Positions 45,019 to 53,512 are shown, counted from the stretch's first letter. The stretch is 64,000 bases of DNA from Amycolatopsis bartoniae (GCF_014191255.1 NZ_JACHWH010000003.1:749501-813500); one strand, 5' to 3'. Notes: generated by a model from the sequence alone, not told the origin. Translations and numbers: made by a program.

Positions 45019-45434
45019 GCAGCGCACCCTCCACGACCAGCGTGGCGATCAACGGCGAGACGGACATCGTGCACGTCCGCCAGGCCGCGCGCGAGGCCGC
45101 GGTCACCGCCGGCTTCAGCCTGGTGCAGCAGACGAAGCTGGTCACCGCCGCCAGTGAGCTGGCGCGCAACACGCTGATCTACGGCGGGGGCGGGCGGGCC
45201 GAGATAGTCATCGAGGAAAGCGCTTTCGGCGACACCGTGCGCCTGGTCTTCGTCGACTCGGGGCCCGGCATCCCCGACATAGACCTCGCGCTGACCGACG
45301 GCTACACCACCGGCTCCGGACTGGGGCTGGGCCTCGGCGGCGCGCGGCGGCTGGCCGACCAGTTCCACATCGACTCGGCACCGGGCAAGGGCACCCGGAT
45401 CGAGCTGTCCATCACCACCCGCAGGAAGCCGTGA
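45015..45434 (+). CDS. rsbT: Stressosome serine kinase RsbT
   Basis: The 139-residue GHKL ATPase has N-box ELARNTLIY, DSGPGIPD and the glycine-rich GLGLGLGGARRL, matching RsbT kinases, which phosphorylate RsbS and RsbR and then activate an RsbU-type phosphatase. The GTG at 45015 overlaps the rsbS stop; the stop overlaps the next gene. The palindrome GAAAGCGCTTTC at 45216-45227 encodes E-S-A-F here, a different reading frame from the other copies. Confidence 0.9.
   Translation: MSSAPSTTSVAINGETDIVHVRQAAREAAVTAGFSLVQQTKLVTAASELARNTLIYGGGGRAEIVIEESAFGDTVRLVFVDSGPGIPDIDLALTDGYTTGSGLGLGLGGARRLADQFHIDSAPGKGTRIELSITTRRKP
45216..45227. repeat. Intragenic iterated palindrome GAAAGCGCTTTC (copy 4)
   Basis: A perfect 12-bp palindrome inside rsbT. 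It is read in another frame (E-S-A-F) than the copies in hyuA2, hyuB2 and the STAND gene (K-A-L-S), so protein conservation does not explain the repeated word. Confidence 0.7.
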
Positions 45435-46420
45435 CCCGCACTGACCTCGTGCTGACGGGGGAGGGACACGTGGGCCGGGCACGGCGGCTGGCCGCGGCGG
45501 TCGCGCAGCAGGCGGGCCTGCCGATGACGCAGGTGCACCGCGTCGCGCTCGCCGCGACCGAGCTGGCCACCAACATCGTCAAACACGCCGGCCGGGGCAC
45601 GTTCACGGTCGTGCCGGGGCCGGGTCAGCTCGACCTGCTCGCGATCGACCAGGGGCCGGGCATGGCCCGGATCGAGACGAACCTGCGTGACGGCTACTCC
45701 ACCACCGGCACGATGGGCGCGGGCCTCGGTTCGATCCGCCGCGCCGCGGACCACTTCGACGCCTACTCCGTGCCCGGCCGTGGCACCGCCGTGCTCGCCC
45801 GCTGGCACTACGGCACGCCGCTGACCGGGCTGCGCGTCGGCGCGGCCCGGTCGACCGTGCCCGGCGAGGAGGCGTGCGGGGACATGTGGACCGCCGTGCC
45901 CAGCGGGGCCGCCGTGACGGTCGCGCTCAGTGACGGGCTCGGGCACGGCGAGGCCGCCGCGAAGGCCAGCGAAGCCGCGATCGAGACCGTCGCCACCCGT
46001 GCATCCCTGGGCCCGGCCCGTATCCTTGAGGCGATGCAGCAGTCTCTCGCGCGCACCCGGGGTGCGACCGTGGCGGTGGTCACCGTGGTGCCCGCGGAGG
46101 GACGGTTCCGCTTCGCGGGCATCGGGAACATCGCCACGCGCCGTTACACCGAGCCGGGCACGCCGGTGCAGCGGCTGCTGTCGCGGCCGGGCATCGTCGG
46201 GGTCGCCGGCACGGCCCGCGTGCTGGATTCCACCGATTCGTGGTCCCCGCGCAGTTGGCTCGTGTTGCAGACTGACGGGGTGTCCGACCGGTGGAGCGCC
46301 GACGACTGGCCGGGGCTGCTGCGGCACGACCCGGCGGTGGTCGCGGGCTGGATCCTCGGGCAGCGCGGCCGGGGGCGTGATGACGCGTGCGTGGTGGCCG
46401 TCACGGGAGGAGGTCGCTGA
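45431..46420 (+). CDS. RsbT-like ATPase fused to RsbX-like SpoIIE/PP2C phosphatase
   Basis: The 329-residue protein has an N-terminal GHKL ATPase half (ELATNIVKHAG N-box, DQGPGMAR, GAGLGSIRRAADHF) and a C-terminal PP2C/SpoIIE phosphatase half (ALSDGLGHGEAAAKAS, VLQTDGVSDRW, RDDACVV). In Bacillus RsbX is a separate phosphatase that resets the stressosome; here kinase-like and phosphatase activities share one chain. The fused form occurs in other non-Bacillus stressosome modules. Overlapping starts and stops on both sides put it firmly in the operon. Confidence 0.88.
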   Translation: MTRTDLVLTGEGHVGRARRLAAAVAQQAGLPMTQVHRVALAATELATNIVKHAGRGTFTVVPGPGQLDLLAIDQGPGMARIETNLRDGYSTTGTMGAGLGSIRRAADHFDAYSVPGRGTAVLARWHYGTPLTGLRVGAARSTVPGEEACGDMWTAVPSGAAVTVALSDGLGHGEAAAKASEAAIETVATRASLGPARILEAMQQSLARTRGATVAVVTVVPAEGRFRFAGIGNIATRRYTEPGTPVQRLLSRPGIVGVAGTARVLDSTDSWSPRSWLVLQTDGVSDRWSADDWPGLLRHDPAVVAGWILGQRGRGRDDACVVAVTGGGR

Positions 46421-47697
46421 TGGGCGAAAGCCGGCACGGCGACCAGCTCGTGCAGGAGCTGCGCGAGATCATCGACCGGCAGCAGCGTGAGCTGCAGATG
46501 CACCGCACCGAGCTGCAGCAGACCAACGCGGGCCTGCTCGCGCTGCACGCCGAGGTCGAGCGGCAGCGGCAGCGCTCGGCGTTCCTCGACGAGGTCAGCC
46601 GCACGGTGTCGGCGTCCCTGCGCGGCCGGGAGGTCGCCGAGGCGCTGGTGCAGCTGGTCGAGCGCGAGGGCGTCGCCACGTCGGCCGCGGTGTGGCTGCT
46701 GGACGACGAGCACCGGCTGCACCGGGAGCCCTCGCCGGGCGAGGCCGACAGCGAGGTGCGGCGCGTGATCGCGACCCGCCGCCCGGTCACCGACGAGAAA
46801 CGCATGCTGGCGCCGCTGTCGGTGGGCCCGAACCTGCTGGGCGTGCTGGAACTGTGCCGCGACGAGCCGGGGTTCGACGAGGACGACGTGCCGTTCGTCA
46901 CCGCCGTCGCCGCGCGCTCCGCGGTGGGGCTGCGCAACGCGGGGGAGTACGAGCGCGAGCGGGAGATGGCCGAGCGGCTGCAGCTGGCGATGCTGCCCAC
47001 CCTCGACATCCCCGCCGACCTGCACCTGTGTGCCCGCTACCTGCCCGCCGCGCGCGGGGTCAACGTCGGCGGAGACTGGTTCGACGCGTTCACCCGGCCC
47101 GACGGCACGGTGGTGCTCACCGTCGGGGACGTCACCGGGCACGGCCTCGAAGCCGCGGTGATCATGGGAAAGCTGCAGAACGTGCTGCGCGCGTACGCCA
47201 CCGAGGGACACGGCCCGGCCGAGACGCTCCGGCTGACGCACGGGCTGCTTCGTGGCTGGCACAGCTCGCTGCTGGCCACGGCGGTGGTGATGGACCTGGA
47301 GCTGTCCACCGGCCGCGTGCGCTGGGCGAACGCCGGGCACCTGCCGGTGTTCGTCGCGGGCACCGACGGCCGGGTGCGGGCACTGGACGAGCCGAACGCG
47401 CCGCTGATGGGCGTGCCGTTCACGTTCGGCATCCAGGAGTACGAGACGAACCTGCGCCAGGGCGAGACCCTGCTCATGTACACCGACGGCCTGGTGGAGC
47501 GGCGCACGCAGTCGATCGACACCGGCATGGACCGGCTCGCGGAGGTGTTCGGCCGCGCGGCGGGCGACCCGCCCGACGAGGCGGGCGACCGCATCCTGGA
47601 CGAGATGCTGGGCTCGGACGAGCACGACGACGACGTGTGCCTGCTGCTGTGCCGCTGGGCGGCGGAGGACGCCGCTCAGGGCGCTCCGGTCAGCTGA
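46420..47697 (+). CDS. GAF-containing SpoIIE/PP2C phosphatase, RsbU-like
   Basis: The 425-residue protein has an N-terminal coiled-coil-like stretch (about 8-55), a GAF-like domain (about 60-185) and a SpoIIE phosphatase domain (GDWFDAF, TVGDVTGHGLEAA, YTDGLVERR, HDDDVCLL) with the metal-binding aspartates present. In the Rsb pathway such a phosphatase, activated by RsbT, dephosphorylates the RsbV-type antagonist and so releases a sigma factor. The ATG at 46420 overlaps the preceding stop (TGATG). It is the last gene of the stressosome operon and convergently overlaps the RsbW-like gene by 8 bp. Confidence 0.9.
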   Translation: MGESRHGDQLVQELREIIDRQQRELQMHRTELQQTNAGLLALHAEVERQRQRSAFLDEVSRTVSASLRGREVAEALVQLVEREGVATSAAVWLLDDEHRLHREPSPGEADSEVRRVIATRRPVTDEKRMLAPLSVGPNLLGVLELCRDEPGFDEDDVPFVTAVAARSAVGLRNAGEYEREREMAERLQLAMLPTLDIPADLHLCARYLPAARGVNVGGDWFDAFTRPDGTVVLTVGDVTGHGLEAAVIMGKLQNVLRAYATEGHGPAETLRLTHGLLRGWHSSLLATAVVMDLELSTGRVRWANAGHLPVFVAGTDGRVRALDEPNAPLMGVPFTFGIQEYETNLRQGETLLMYTDGLVERRTQSIDTGMDRLAEVFGRAAGDPPDEAGDRILDEMLGSDEHDDDVCLLLCRWAAEDAAQGAPVS

Positions 47698-48124
47698 GGT
47701 CGAACTCCGCCCACACCCACTTGCCGTCACCGCCGCGGCGGTGGCCCCACGTGGAGCTGAGCGCCTGGATCAGGGCGAGCCCACGGCCGCGGACCGACTC
47801 CGGCTGCGGGCGCCGCAGCACCGGGTCGTCGGGGGAGCAGTCGCGGACCTCCAGCAGCAGGCTGTCGCCCGCGAGCCGCAGCCGGACCGCGATCCCGCCG
47901 CTGCCGTGTTCGAACGCGTTGGTGACCAGCTCGGACGCGGCGAGCACGATGTCGCCCGCCTTGTCGCCCGGTACGTCCCACGAGCGCAGCGCGTCGGCCA
48001 CGAACGTCCTGGCCTCCGCGGGCGACCGGGGCGCGGGCGGCAGGTGAGTGCCCAGCCTGCGCACCCGGAAGACGCCGGACGCCGAGTCGCGCTCGCCGGT
48101 CAAGGTGCCTCCCGCACGGTACAT
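47690..48124 (-). CDS. ATP-binding anti-sigma-type kinase (RsbW/SpoIIAB-like)
   Basis: The 144-residue single GHKL ATPase domain has ASELVTNAFEHG (N-box) and a GRGLALIQALS G-box, like the many actinobacterial RsbW-type proteins. It would hold a stress sigma factor or act as a serine kinase on the STAS antagonist at 43298-43657. It overlaps the end of the phosphatase gene convergently. No sigma factor gene accompanies it, so its target lies elsewhere. The 271 bp upstream (48125-48395) contain no gene I can support. Confidence 0.82.
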   Translation of the reverse strand: MYRAGGTLTGERDSASGVFRVRRLGTHLPPAPRSPAEARTFVADALRSWDVPGDKAGDIVLAASELVTNAFEHGSGGIAVRLRLAGDSLLLEVRDCSPDDPVLRRPQPESVRGRGLALIQALSSTWGHRRGGDGKWVWAEFDLS

Positions 48125-48395
48125 GTGCCTCCTCGTCGCTGGGGCAGTTGCTCGGGGATACCTCCGAAAGGCGGAAACGAATCAGGTTCCCGAAGAGAAC
48201 CTTTCGCGACGATTCCGGCATCGCCCGGCTACCCCGGGTGGGCCTGCAACAGCCGCGGTGAGACCTCGAACCCGGACCGCCACGCGCGACCGTGGCCAGC
48301 CTCGCCATCCCACGATCCGGGCGCGTTCGCCCTCCCGGGACCTCGTACGTCTCCGCGTGCGCCCGTGCCCACGCGGCGAATTCGCGCCGCGACCG

Positions 48396-49040
48396 CTACC
48401 GCAGCGGCTTGCGCTTCGCCAGGAACACGGCCGCTTCGGTGCGCCTCTCGAAGCCCAGCTTGTGCAGCAGCGAGGACACGTAGTTCTTCACCGTCTTCTC
48501 GGCCAGGAACAGCCGCTCGGCGATCTGGCGGTTGGTGAGCCCCGCGGCGATCAGGTCCAGCACCCGCCGCTCCTGGGGGCTGAGCTGGTCGTACCGCGGG
48601 TCGGGCTCCTCCTCGCCGCCCCGCATGCGCCGGGCCACCGACGCCTTCAGCTCCGGGTCGAGCAGCGAACCGCCCGCCGCCGCGGTGCGGACGGCCTCCA
48701 CGATGTTCGTGCCGGACACCTGTTTGAGCAGGTAACCCGCCGCGCCCGCGAGGACCGCACCGAACAACGCCTCGTCGTCGGCGTACGACGTCAGCATCAG
48801 ACACGCCGGCGGCGGGTCGACGAGCGTCCGGATGTCGCGGCACACCGACACGCCCCCGCCGTCGGGCAGTCGCACGTCGAGGATCGCCACGTCCGGCCGC
48901 AGCGGCGGAATCCGCGTCAGCGCCTCGGCCGCGGTGCCCGCCTCGCCCGCCACCCGCAGGTCCGGCTCGGACTCCAGCAGCGTCCGCAGCCCGGCCCGCA
49001 CCACCTCGTGGTCGTCGAGCAGGAACACCGTGATCGTCAT
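48396..49040 (-). CDS. NarL/LuxR-type response regulator, DevR-like (second copy)
   Basis: The 214-residue protein has the receiver acidic pair in VFLLDDHEVV, the phospho-acceptor in VAILDVRLPD, MLTSYA and Lys in YLLKQVSG. The LuxR-type helix-turn-helix [25 protein letters not shown] is almost identical to that of the first DevR. The two may therefore share target palindromes. The ATG at 49040 overlaps the stop of the adjacent kinase gene (ATGA), giving a two-component operon transcribed kinase first. Confidence 0.9.
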   Translation of the reverse strand: MTITVFLLDDHEVVRAGLRTLLESEPDLRVAGEAGTAAEALTRIPPLRPDVAILDVRLPDGGGVSVCRDIRTLVDPPPACLMLTSYADDEALFGAVLAGAAGYLLKQVSGTNIVEAVRTAAAGGSLLDPELKASVARRMRGGEEEPDPRYDQLSPQERRVLDLIAAGLTNRQIAERLFLAEKTVKNYVSSLLHKLGFERRTEAAVFLAKRKPLR

Positions 49041-50560
49041 CGCGCCTCCTGCCGGCCCGGCCGGACGGCCCACACCAGCTTCGTGCCCCCGCCGGTCCGC
49101 GGCTCCAGCGACAGAGTGCCGTGCCAGCGCGCCGCCCGCCCCCGCAGGTTCGCCAGCCCGCTGTCGCGCGCCGGCTCGCCCGCGAACCCGATCCCGTCGT
49201 CGAGCACCGTCAGCGACAGCTCACGCCCGTCGCGGTCCACCAGCACCTCGACGGCCACCGCGCTGGCGTTCGCGTGCCGGGCCACGTTGGACAGCGCCTC
49301 CCGCACCGTCGCGAGGAGGTCCGCCCGCAGCGGGCCCGTCACCACCGCGTCGAGCGGCCCGTCGAACCCGACCCGCGGCTCGAACCCGAGCATCCCCGTG
49401 CTGTCCTGCGCCATCCGCAGCAGGTCCGAACGCACCCCGCCGTGCGCCTCGGCGGGCTCCTGCAGCGAGAAGATGCTGTTGCGCACGTCCCGGATCGTGC
49501 GGTCGAGGTCGCGCACGAACCCCGTCACGCGCTCGGCCAGCTCCGGCTGCGTGGTGAGCCTGCTCAGCCCCTCCAGCCCCAGGCCGATCGCGAACAGCCG
49601 CTGGATCACCAGGTCGTGCAGGTCGCGGGCGATCCGGTCGCGCTCCTCGTACACCACCAGCCGCCGCCGGTCCTCCTCCGCGCGCGCGAACTCCACGGCC
49701 AGCGCGGCGTGGGCGGCGAAGTCACGCACCATCCCGACATCGGCCTCGGTGAACGGTTCCTCGTCGCGGAACTTCACCACCAGCAGCACGCCGAGCTTCT
49801 GCGTGCCCGCCACCAGCGGCACCGCCACCGCCGAGTCGAGGTCCTTGATCGTCTCCGGCACGACCCGCTCGCTGTTGGCCTGCTGCACCGCGACGTGGCC
49901 GCCGTAGGAGCTGACCACCACCGGCTCGCCGGAGGTGTAGGCCAGGCCGGACGCGGTGCCCACCAGCGGCACCCGCGCCCCGACGAGCCGCTGGTACTCC
50001 GGGTACTGCGAGGCGATCACCTCGAAGACCAGCGTGTCCGGCTCGGTCTCGCTGGGCAGCGCGACCGCACCGCCGGAGGCGTTCGCGACGACGCGGGCCC
50101 GGTCGGCGATCGTGTGCAGGGTGGTGGCGCCGTCCTCCCCAGCCAGCAGCGCCGCGGTGACCTGCTGCGACGCCTCCCGCCACCGCTCGCGGCGCAGCGC
50201 CTGCTCGTACAGGTTCGCGTTCTCGATCGCGATGCTCGCCGCCGCGGCGAGCGCGACCACCTCTTCGCGGTCCCGCTCGGTGAACGCCGTGCCGTCGCGC
50301 TTGCCCGCCACCATGAGCCGGCCGAACAACCCGTCGCGCGTGCGGATCGGGACCGTCAGGGCGCCGGTGCCCGCGAGCTCGCCGGCCTCGATGCGCCGGC
50401 CCGCCCTGCCGTCGGGCAGCACCTCCGTCATCAGGCCGTACCGGGCGCCGGCGAGCTCGCACGCGGAGTCGACGATCCGCCGCAGCACGTCGGGCAGGCG
50501 AAGGTCCGCCGCGATTCCGACCACCGCGTCCAACAACGCCCGCGCGCTGCTTTCGATCAC
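49037..50560 (-). CDS. Two-GAF sensor histidine kinase, DevS-like (second copy, heme segment missing)
   Basis: The 507-residue protein is about 67 residues shorter than the first DevS. GAF-A is condensed: between RIEAGELAG and VPIRTRDGLFGRLMVAGK the segment equivalent to [14 protein letters not shown] is absent, so the heme-ligating His is missing. GAF-B, HisKA_3 ([16 protein letters not shown]) and HATPase (EALSNVARHAN, DDGIGF) are intact. It probably senses another cue or responds through GAF-B. GTG 50560 follows GGAG. It is coupled to the second devR-like gene and follows the second PNPOx-like gene. Confidence 0.88.
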   Translation of the reverse strand: MIESSARALLDAVVGIAADLRLPDVLRRIVDSACELAGARYGLMTEVLPDGRAGRRIEAGELAGTGALTVPIRTRDGLFGRLMVAGKRDGTAFTERDREEVVALAAAASIAIENANLYEQALRRERWREASQQVTAALLAGEDGATTLHTIADRARVVANASGGAVALPSETEPDTLVFEVIASQYPEYQRLVGARVPLVGTASGLAYTSGEPVVVSSYGGHVAVQQANSERVVPETIKDLDSAVAVPLVAGTQKLGVLLVVKFRDEEPFTEADVGMVRDFAAHAALAVEFARAEEDRRRLVVYEERDRIARDLHDLVIQRLFAIGLGLEGLSRLTTQPELAERVTGFVRDLDRTIRDVRNSIFSLQEPAEAHGGVRSDLLRMAQDSTGMLGFEPRVGFDGPLDAVVTGPLRADLLATVREALSNVARHANASAVAVEVLVDRDGRELSLTVLDDGIGFAGEPARDSGLANLRGRAARWHGTLSLEPRTGGGTKLVWAVRPGRQEAR

Positions 50561-50594
50561 TGGGTCTCCCCTGCCGGAGCCGAGACCTCGTAGG

Positions 50595-50996
50595 TTACCG
50601 CTTCACCCGCCGCCCGGAAACGACCTCCACCGGGATGCGGACGCAGCGCAGCTCCGAACCGCCGGACGACTGCCACGCCAGGTCTGGGCGCCGCCACGGC
50701 AGGTCGCAGCCGGGCATCGCGGCCGCCCGGCCGAGCACGGTCACCCACCAGCCGGTGTCGAGGCCCGGGTCGAACTCGTCGACCTCGAACGCGACCACCC
50801 CGTCCTGCGCGGCGCCGAACAGATCGGTGTGCACGGGGACGGGGAACCACACGGCGTCGTGGCCGTAGAGGAACTTCACCGGCTGCACGGCGGGCAGCCC
50901 GCGGGTGGTGAACACGACCCGGCCGATCTCCGCCGTGGCGAGCAGCGCCAGGCATTCGGCCCGGTCGAGGACCTCCTGGCCGGACGGGTCGAGCAT
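50595..50996 (-). CDS. Pyridoxamine 5'-phosphate oxidase-like split-barrel protein (second copy)
   Basis: The 133-residue paralogue of 38507-38905 has the same opening (LDRAECLALLATAEIGRVVFT), LPAVQPVKFLYGHDAVWF and a C-terminal RIPVEVVSGRRV. Here it heads the minus-strand unit with the second devS/devR. The ATG at 50996 is chosen over upstream codons because GAAAGG-type purines precede it and the fold starts here. A perfect GGGCCGTTCGGCCC palindrome lies 65 bp upstream. Flavin, F420 or heme binding are all possible. Confidence 0.82.
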   Translation of the reverse strand: MLDPSGQEVLDRAECLALLATAEIGRVVFTTRGLPAVQPVKFLYGHDAVWFPVPVHTDLFGAAQDGVVAFEVDEFDPGLDTGWWVTVLGRAAAMPGCDLPWRRPDLAWQSSGGSELRCVRIPVEVVSGRRVKR

Positions 50997-51061
50997 CGGG
51001 AGCCTTTCGGGTCGGGAGGCGCAGCGGCCCTCACGATCTCCCCGGCCGGAGGCCGCCGGTA

Positions 51062-51075
51062 GGGCCGTTCGGCCC
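51062..51075. promoter_or_regulatory. DevR/DosR-box-like palindrome in divergent spacer
   Basis: GGGCCGTTCGGCCC is a perfect 14-bp palindrome and fits GGGNC-N4-GNCCC. It lies 65 bp upstream of the PNPOx-like gene and 88 bp upstream of the divergent membrane protein gene. The GAAAG core of the other sites is lacking, so a chance match is possible. Confidence 0.4.
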
Positions 51076-51163
51076 GGTGCTTTCCCACCAACGCCGGGCA
51101 CACGAGCGCGGGCGCAAGATGGCAGGAGGCCCGCCCTTTCCCCGGCAGGCCGAGGGAGCCGTC

Positions 51164-51826
51164 ATGAATCCCCTGCTGGACCTGCAACCGCTGCTGTGGC
51201 CGATCCTCGTGCTGGTGTGGCTGTTCGTCGTGATGCGGTCGCGGATGGTGCTGCACCGTCGCTGGGACGGCCGGAGCAGAGCGGTGGTGCACGGACGGCC
51301 CGTGCCCTCGGTGCAGCCGCTGCGGTCGCGCTGGGCGCGGGCGGTCGAGCGGTACGACCGGGTGGCGGGGGAGTACGCGGCGTACGAGTCGGACCCGCTG
51401 CGGGTGCTGCGTGCGCCCGCACTGGCGGATCCGGCCGTGCCGTCGACGGGCCGGTTCATCGAGGCGTTCGCCGAGGCGATGGCGTTGCGCACCGACGAGT
51501 TCCCGCCGGAGCCGATGGCGCGCCGGTTCATCGACGCGGCGGTGGCGGCGGAGCAGGCGTGGACGGCGGCCCGCGACGCCGCGGAGAAGCTGCGCGCGTC
51601 CCGGTTCACCACCGAGGAACGCGGCCTGCTCGCCCAGGCGGTGAAACTGCTCGAACTCGCCCGCGGCGGAGCCACCCCGGCGGAACAGGAAGCCGCGTAC
51701 GCCGCGGCGCGGCAGGTGCTGGCGAAGCTGGAGCGCAGCACCGGCACCCGGCTGGACTGGCGCGTCCCGAAAGCGGCCCGCCAGGCCATCGAGCGCCACG
51801 GAAACCCGCCGCTGCCTCCGGCTTGA
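51164..51826 (+). CDS. Single-pass membrane protein, function unknown
   Basis: The 220-residue protein has one N-terminal transmembrane helix at about 8-25 (LLWPILVLVWLFVVM) followed by a basic, mostly helical cytoplasmic body with many Ala/Glu/Arg, possibly coiled coil. I recognise no named domain. The ATG at 51164 follows GAGGGAG. Its divergence from the DevS2-linked unit across a DevR-box-like palindrome suggests co-regulation with stress genes. A strong hairpin terminator follows. Confidence 0.7.
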   Translation: MNPLLDLQPLLWPILVLVWLFVVMRSRMVLHRRWDGRSRAVVHGRPVPSVQPLRSRWARAVERYDRVAGEYAAYESDPLRVLRAPALADPAVPSTGRFIEAFAEAMALRTDEFPPEPMARRFIDAAVAAEQAWTAARDAAEKLRASRFTTEERGLLAQAVKLLELARGGATPAEQEAAYAAARQVLAKLERSTGTRLDWRVPKAARQAIERHGNPPLPPA

Positions 51827-51858
51827 GTGCCGGGAACGGCGGATCTGCCGCTGGAACA

Positions 51859-51904
51859 CCCGTCGCGGGCGGGAACCTTCCCCGGATTCCCCGCCCGCGA
51901 CGGG
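51859..51904. terminator. Bidirectional terminator between membrane protein and ChaB-like genes
   Basis: CCCGTCGCGGGCGGG (51859-51873) pairs perfectly over 15 bp with CCCGCCCGCGACGGG (51890-51904) around a 16-nt loop, 32 bp after one stop and 4 bp from the other. Confidence 0.8.
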
Positions 51905-51908
51905 CGAG

Positions 51909-52316
51909 TCACTTCTTCCGCGCCTTCGCGGTCTCCTTGGTGTTCGCCTTCTGCAGCGCCTTCACCAGCTCCTGCTTGTTCATCGACGAGCGGCCCTTGA
52001 TGTCGAGCTTCTGGGCCAGCTCGTAGAGGTGTTCCTTGCTCGCCGAGGCGTCCACGCCGCCCGCGGTCTTCGTGGGCTTGCGGTTGGCGCCCCGCGCGGC
52101 CTGGGAGTCGGACGGGCCCTTCTTGCCGCCCTCCTTCTCCTCCCAGTGGTCGCCGACCTTCTCGTACGAGTGCTTCAGCGCCGCGTACGCGGTCTGGTGC
52201 GCGCGGCGGCCTTCACCGTAGGTCTCGACCGCGGAGTCGTGCGTCTTCACCCAGGTGTCCTGGGCCTTCTTCGGCGAGCGCTTCAGCGTGCTGGGGAGCG
52301 CCTCTCGTCCCGGCAT
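51909..52316 (-). CDS. ChaB-domain protein with C-terminal Rho-N-like segment
   Basis: The 135-residue lysine-rich protein starts with the ChaB-like sequence ALPSTLKRSPKKAQDTWVKTH and ends with a Rho N-terminal-like helical segment (EHLYELAQKLDIKGRSSMNKQELVKAL). Such fusions are frequent among actinobacterial stress proteins; the function is unproven and could involve nucleic-acid binding. GGAGG 8 nt before ATG 52316 decides the start over GTG 52331. It lies in a row with an acidic protein and an SDR on the same strand. Confidence 0.82.
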   Translation of the reverse strand: MPGREALPSTLKRSPKKAQDTWVKTHDSAVETYGEGRRAHQTAYAALKHSYEKVGDHWEEKEGGKKGPSDSQAARGANRKPTKTAGGVDASASKEHLYELAQKLDIKGRSSMNKQELVKALQKANTKETAKARKK

Positions 52317-52376
52317 GGGGAGCACCTCCACATCGTTTCGGTAACTCCCCGTAGGGGTGCCCGAGGTCGGCGAACG

Positions 52377-52646
52377 TCAAACGCCGCCGTCCTCGATGTG
52401 CATCGCCTGCTCCTCCGCGCCCAGCGCGGGGTGCTGGAAACCGCTGTCGGTGGCGATCTCGTCCTTCTCGTCGTCCACCAGGTCGTTGCTGCGGTCCGGC
52501 GCCGCGAGTTGTTCGCCCGAGTCCTCGGAGTCCGGCTCGCGCGCGTAGTCCGGGTCGGTCGCCCGCCAGCTCACCGGGTCCTCCAGCGGCTGGGGTTCCG
52601 GTTCCAGTTCGAGCCGTTCCTGCTGTTCGGACTTCTCCTGTGCCAT
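52377..52646 (-). CDS. Small acidic protein, function unknown
   Basis: The 89-residue protein is very rich in Glu and Asp, with no hydrophobic segment and probably intrinsically disordered. It has a WRATDPDYAREPDSEDSGE motif mid-sequence resembling small acidic stress-associated actinobacterial proteins, but I cannot name a family with certainty. The ATG at 52646 is preceded by GAGGGAGAAACG. It lies 20 bp from the SDR gene end and 60 bp from the ChaB-like gene, probably in one operon. Confidence 0.65.
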   Translation of the reverse strand: MAQEKSEQQERLELEPEPQPLEDPVSWRATDPDYAREPDSEDSGEQLAAPDRSNDLVDDEKDEIATDSGFQHPALGAEEQAMHIEDGGV

Positions 52647-52666
52647 CGTTTCTCCCTCGGGACGTC

Positions 52667-53512
52667 TCAGCCGGGCATCGTCTCGCCGCCCAGTGCGGCG
52701 AGGACTTCCCCGGTGTAGTAGGACGAAAGCCGGTTCGCGGCGAGGAACACATAGGACGGTGCCAGCTCGTCCGGATGGGCCATCCGTTTCATCGGCACCT
52801 GCTCGCCGAAGCTCTCGACGTGCTCGGGCGGCATCGTCGCCGGGATCAGCGGTGTCCACACCGGACCGGGGGCCACGGCGTTGATCCGGATCCCGCGCTC
52901 GGCCAGCGCCTGCGCCATCGAGTACGTCCACGCGAGGATGGCGCCCTTCGTCGCGGAGTAGTCGATGAGCTTCTTGTTGCCGCGCAAGCCGTTCACCGAC
53001 GCGGTGTTGATGATCGCGCTGCCCTCGCCCAGGTGCGGCAGCGCCGCCTGCGTGACGCGGAAGTAGCTGTGCATGTTGACGTCGAACGTGTGCAGCCACT
53101 GCTCGTCGGTGATCTCCTCCGGCGAGTCGAGCTCCCGCTGGGTCGCGATGTTGTTCACCACGACGTCCAGCCCGCCGAACGCCCGCACGGTGTCCCGCAC
53201 GACCGTCCGGCACTGCTCGCGCTCCGCCAGGTCACCCGGCAGCAGCAGGCACTCCCGTCCCTCCTCGCGCACCAGCTCCGCGGTGTGCTCGGCGTCGGAG
53301 TGCTCGTCGAGATAGGCGATCGCGACGTCCGCGCCCTCCTTGGCGAAGGCGATCGCGACGGCGCGGCCGATGCCGGAGTCGCCGCCGGTGACCAGGGTGC
53401 GCTTGTCCTTCAGCAGGTCGCGGCCCACGTAGCCGGTCATCGAGTCCCGCGGCCGGGGATCCATCTCCGCCGTCGTGCCCGGCGGCTGCTGTTGCTGGGG
53501 CGGTTTGCTCAT
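52667..53512 (-). CDS. SDR oxidoreductase of the general-stress (YhdF/YhxC-like) type
   Basis: The 281-residue SDR has the N-terminal extension PRDSMTGYVGRDLLKDKRTLVTGGDSGIGRAVAIAF found in general-stress SDRs, an NNIAT motif, Ser in TASVNG and the catalytic YSATK. The cofactor site is GGDSGIG near residue 50. Bacillus relatives belong to the sigma-B regulon, so it fits the stress theme. The ATG at 53512 is the first in-frame start after the divergent epimerase promoter region; a Gln/Pro-rich N-terminus follows. The substrate is unknown. Confidence 0.88.
   Translation of the reverse strand: MSKPPQQQQPPGTTAEMDPRPRDSMTGYVGRDLLKDKRTLVTGGDSGIGRAVAIAFAKEGADVAIAYLDEHSDAEHTAELVREEGRECLLLPGDLAEREQCRTVVRDTVRAFGGLDVVVNNIATQRELDSPEEITDEQWLHTFDVNMHSYFRVTQAALPHLGEGSAIINTASVNGLRGNKKLIDYSATKGAILAWTYSMAQALAERGIRINAVAPGPVWTPLIPATMPPEHVESFGEQVPMKRMAHPDELAPSYVFLAANRLSSYYTGEVLAALGGETMPG

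Noticed and set aside
48125-48395. Sigma-B-like promoter (GTTT..GGTAT) upstream of the RsbW-like gene
   Set aside because: The spacing between the two elements is several bases shorter than in known sigma-B/F promoters, so I do not list it. I see nothing else in this 271-bp spacer.
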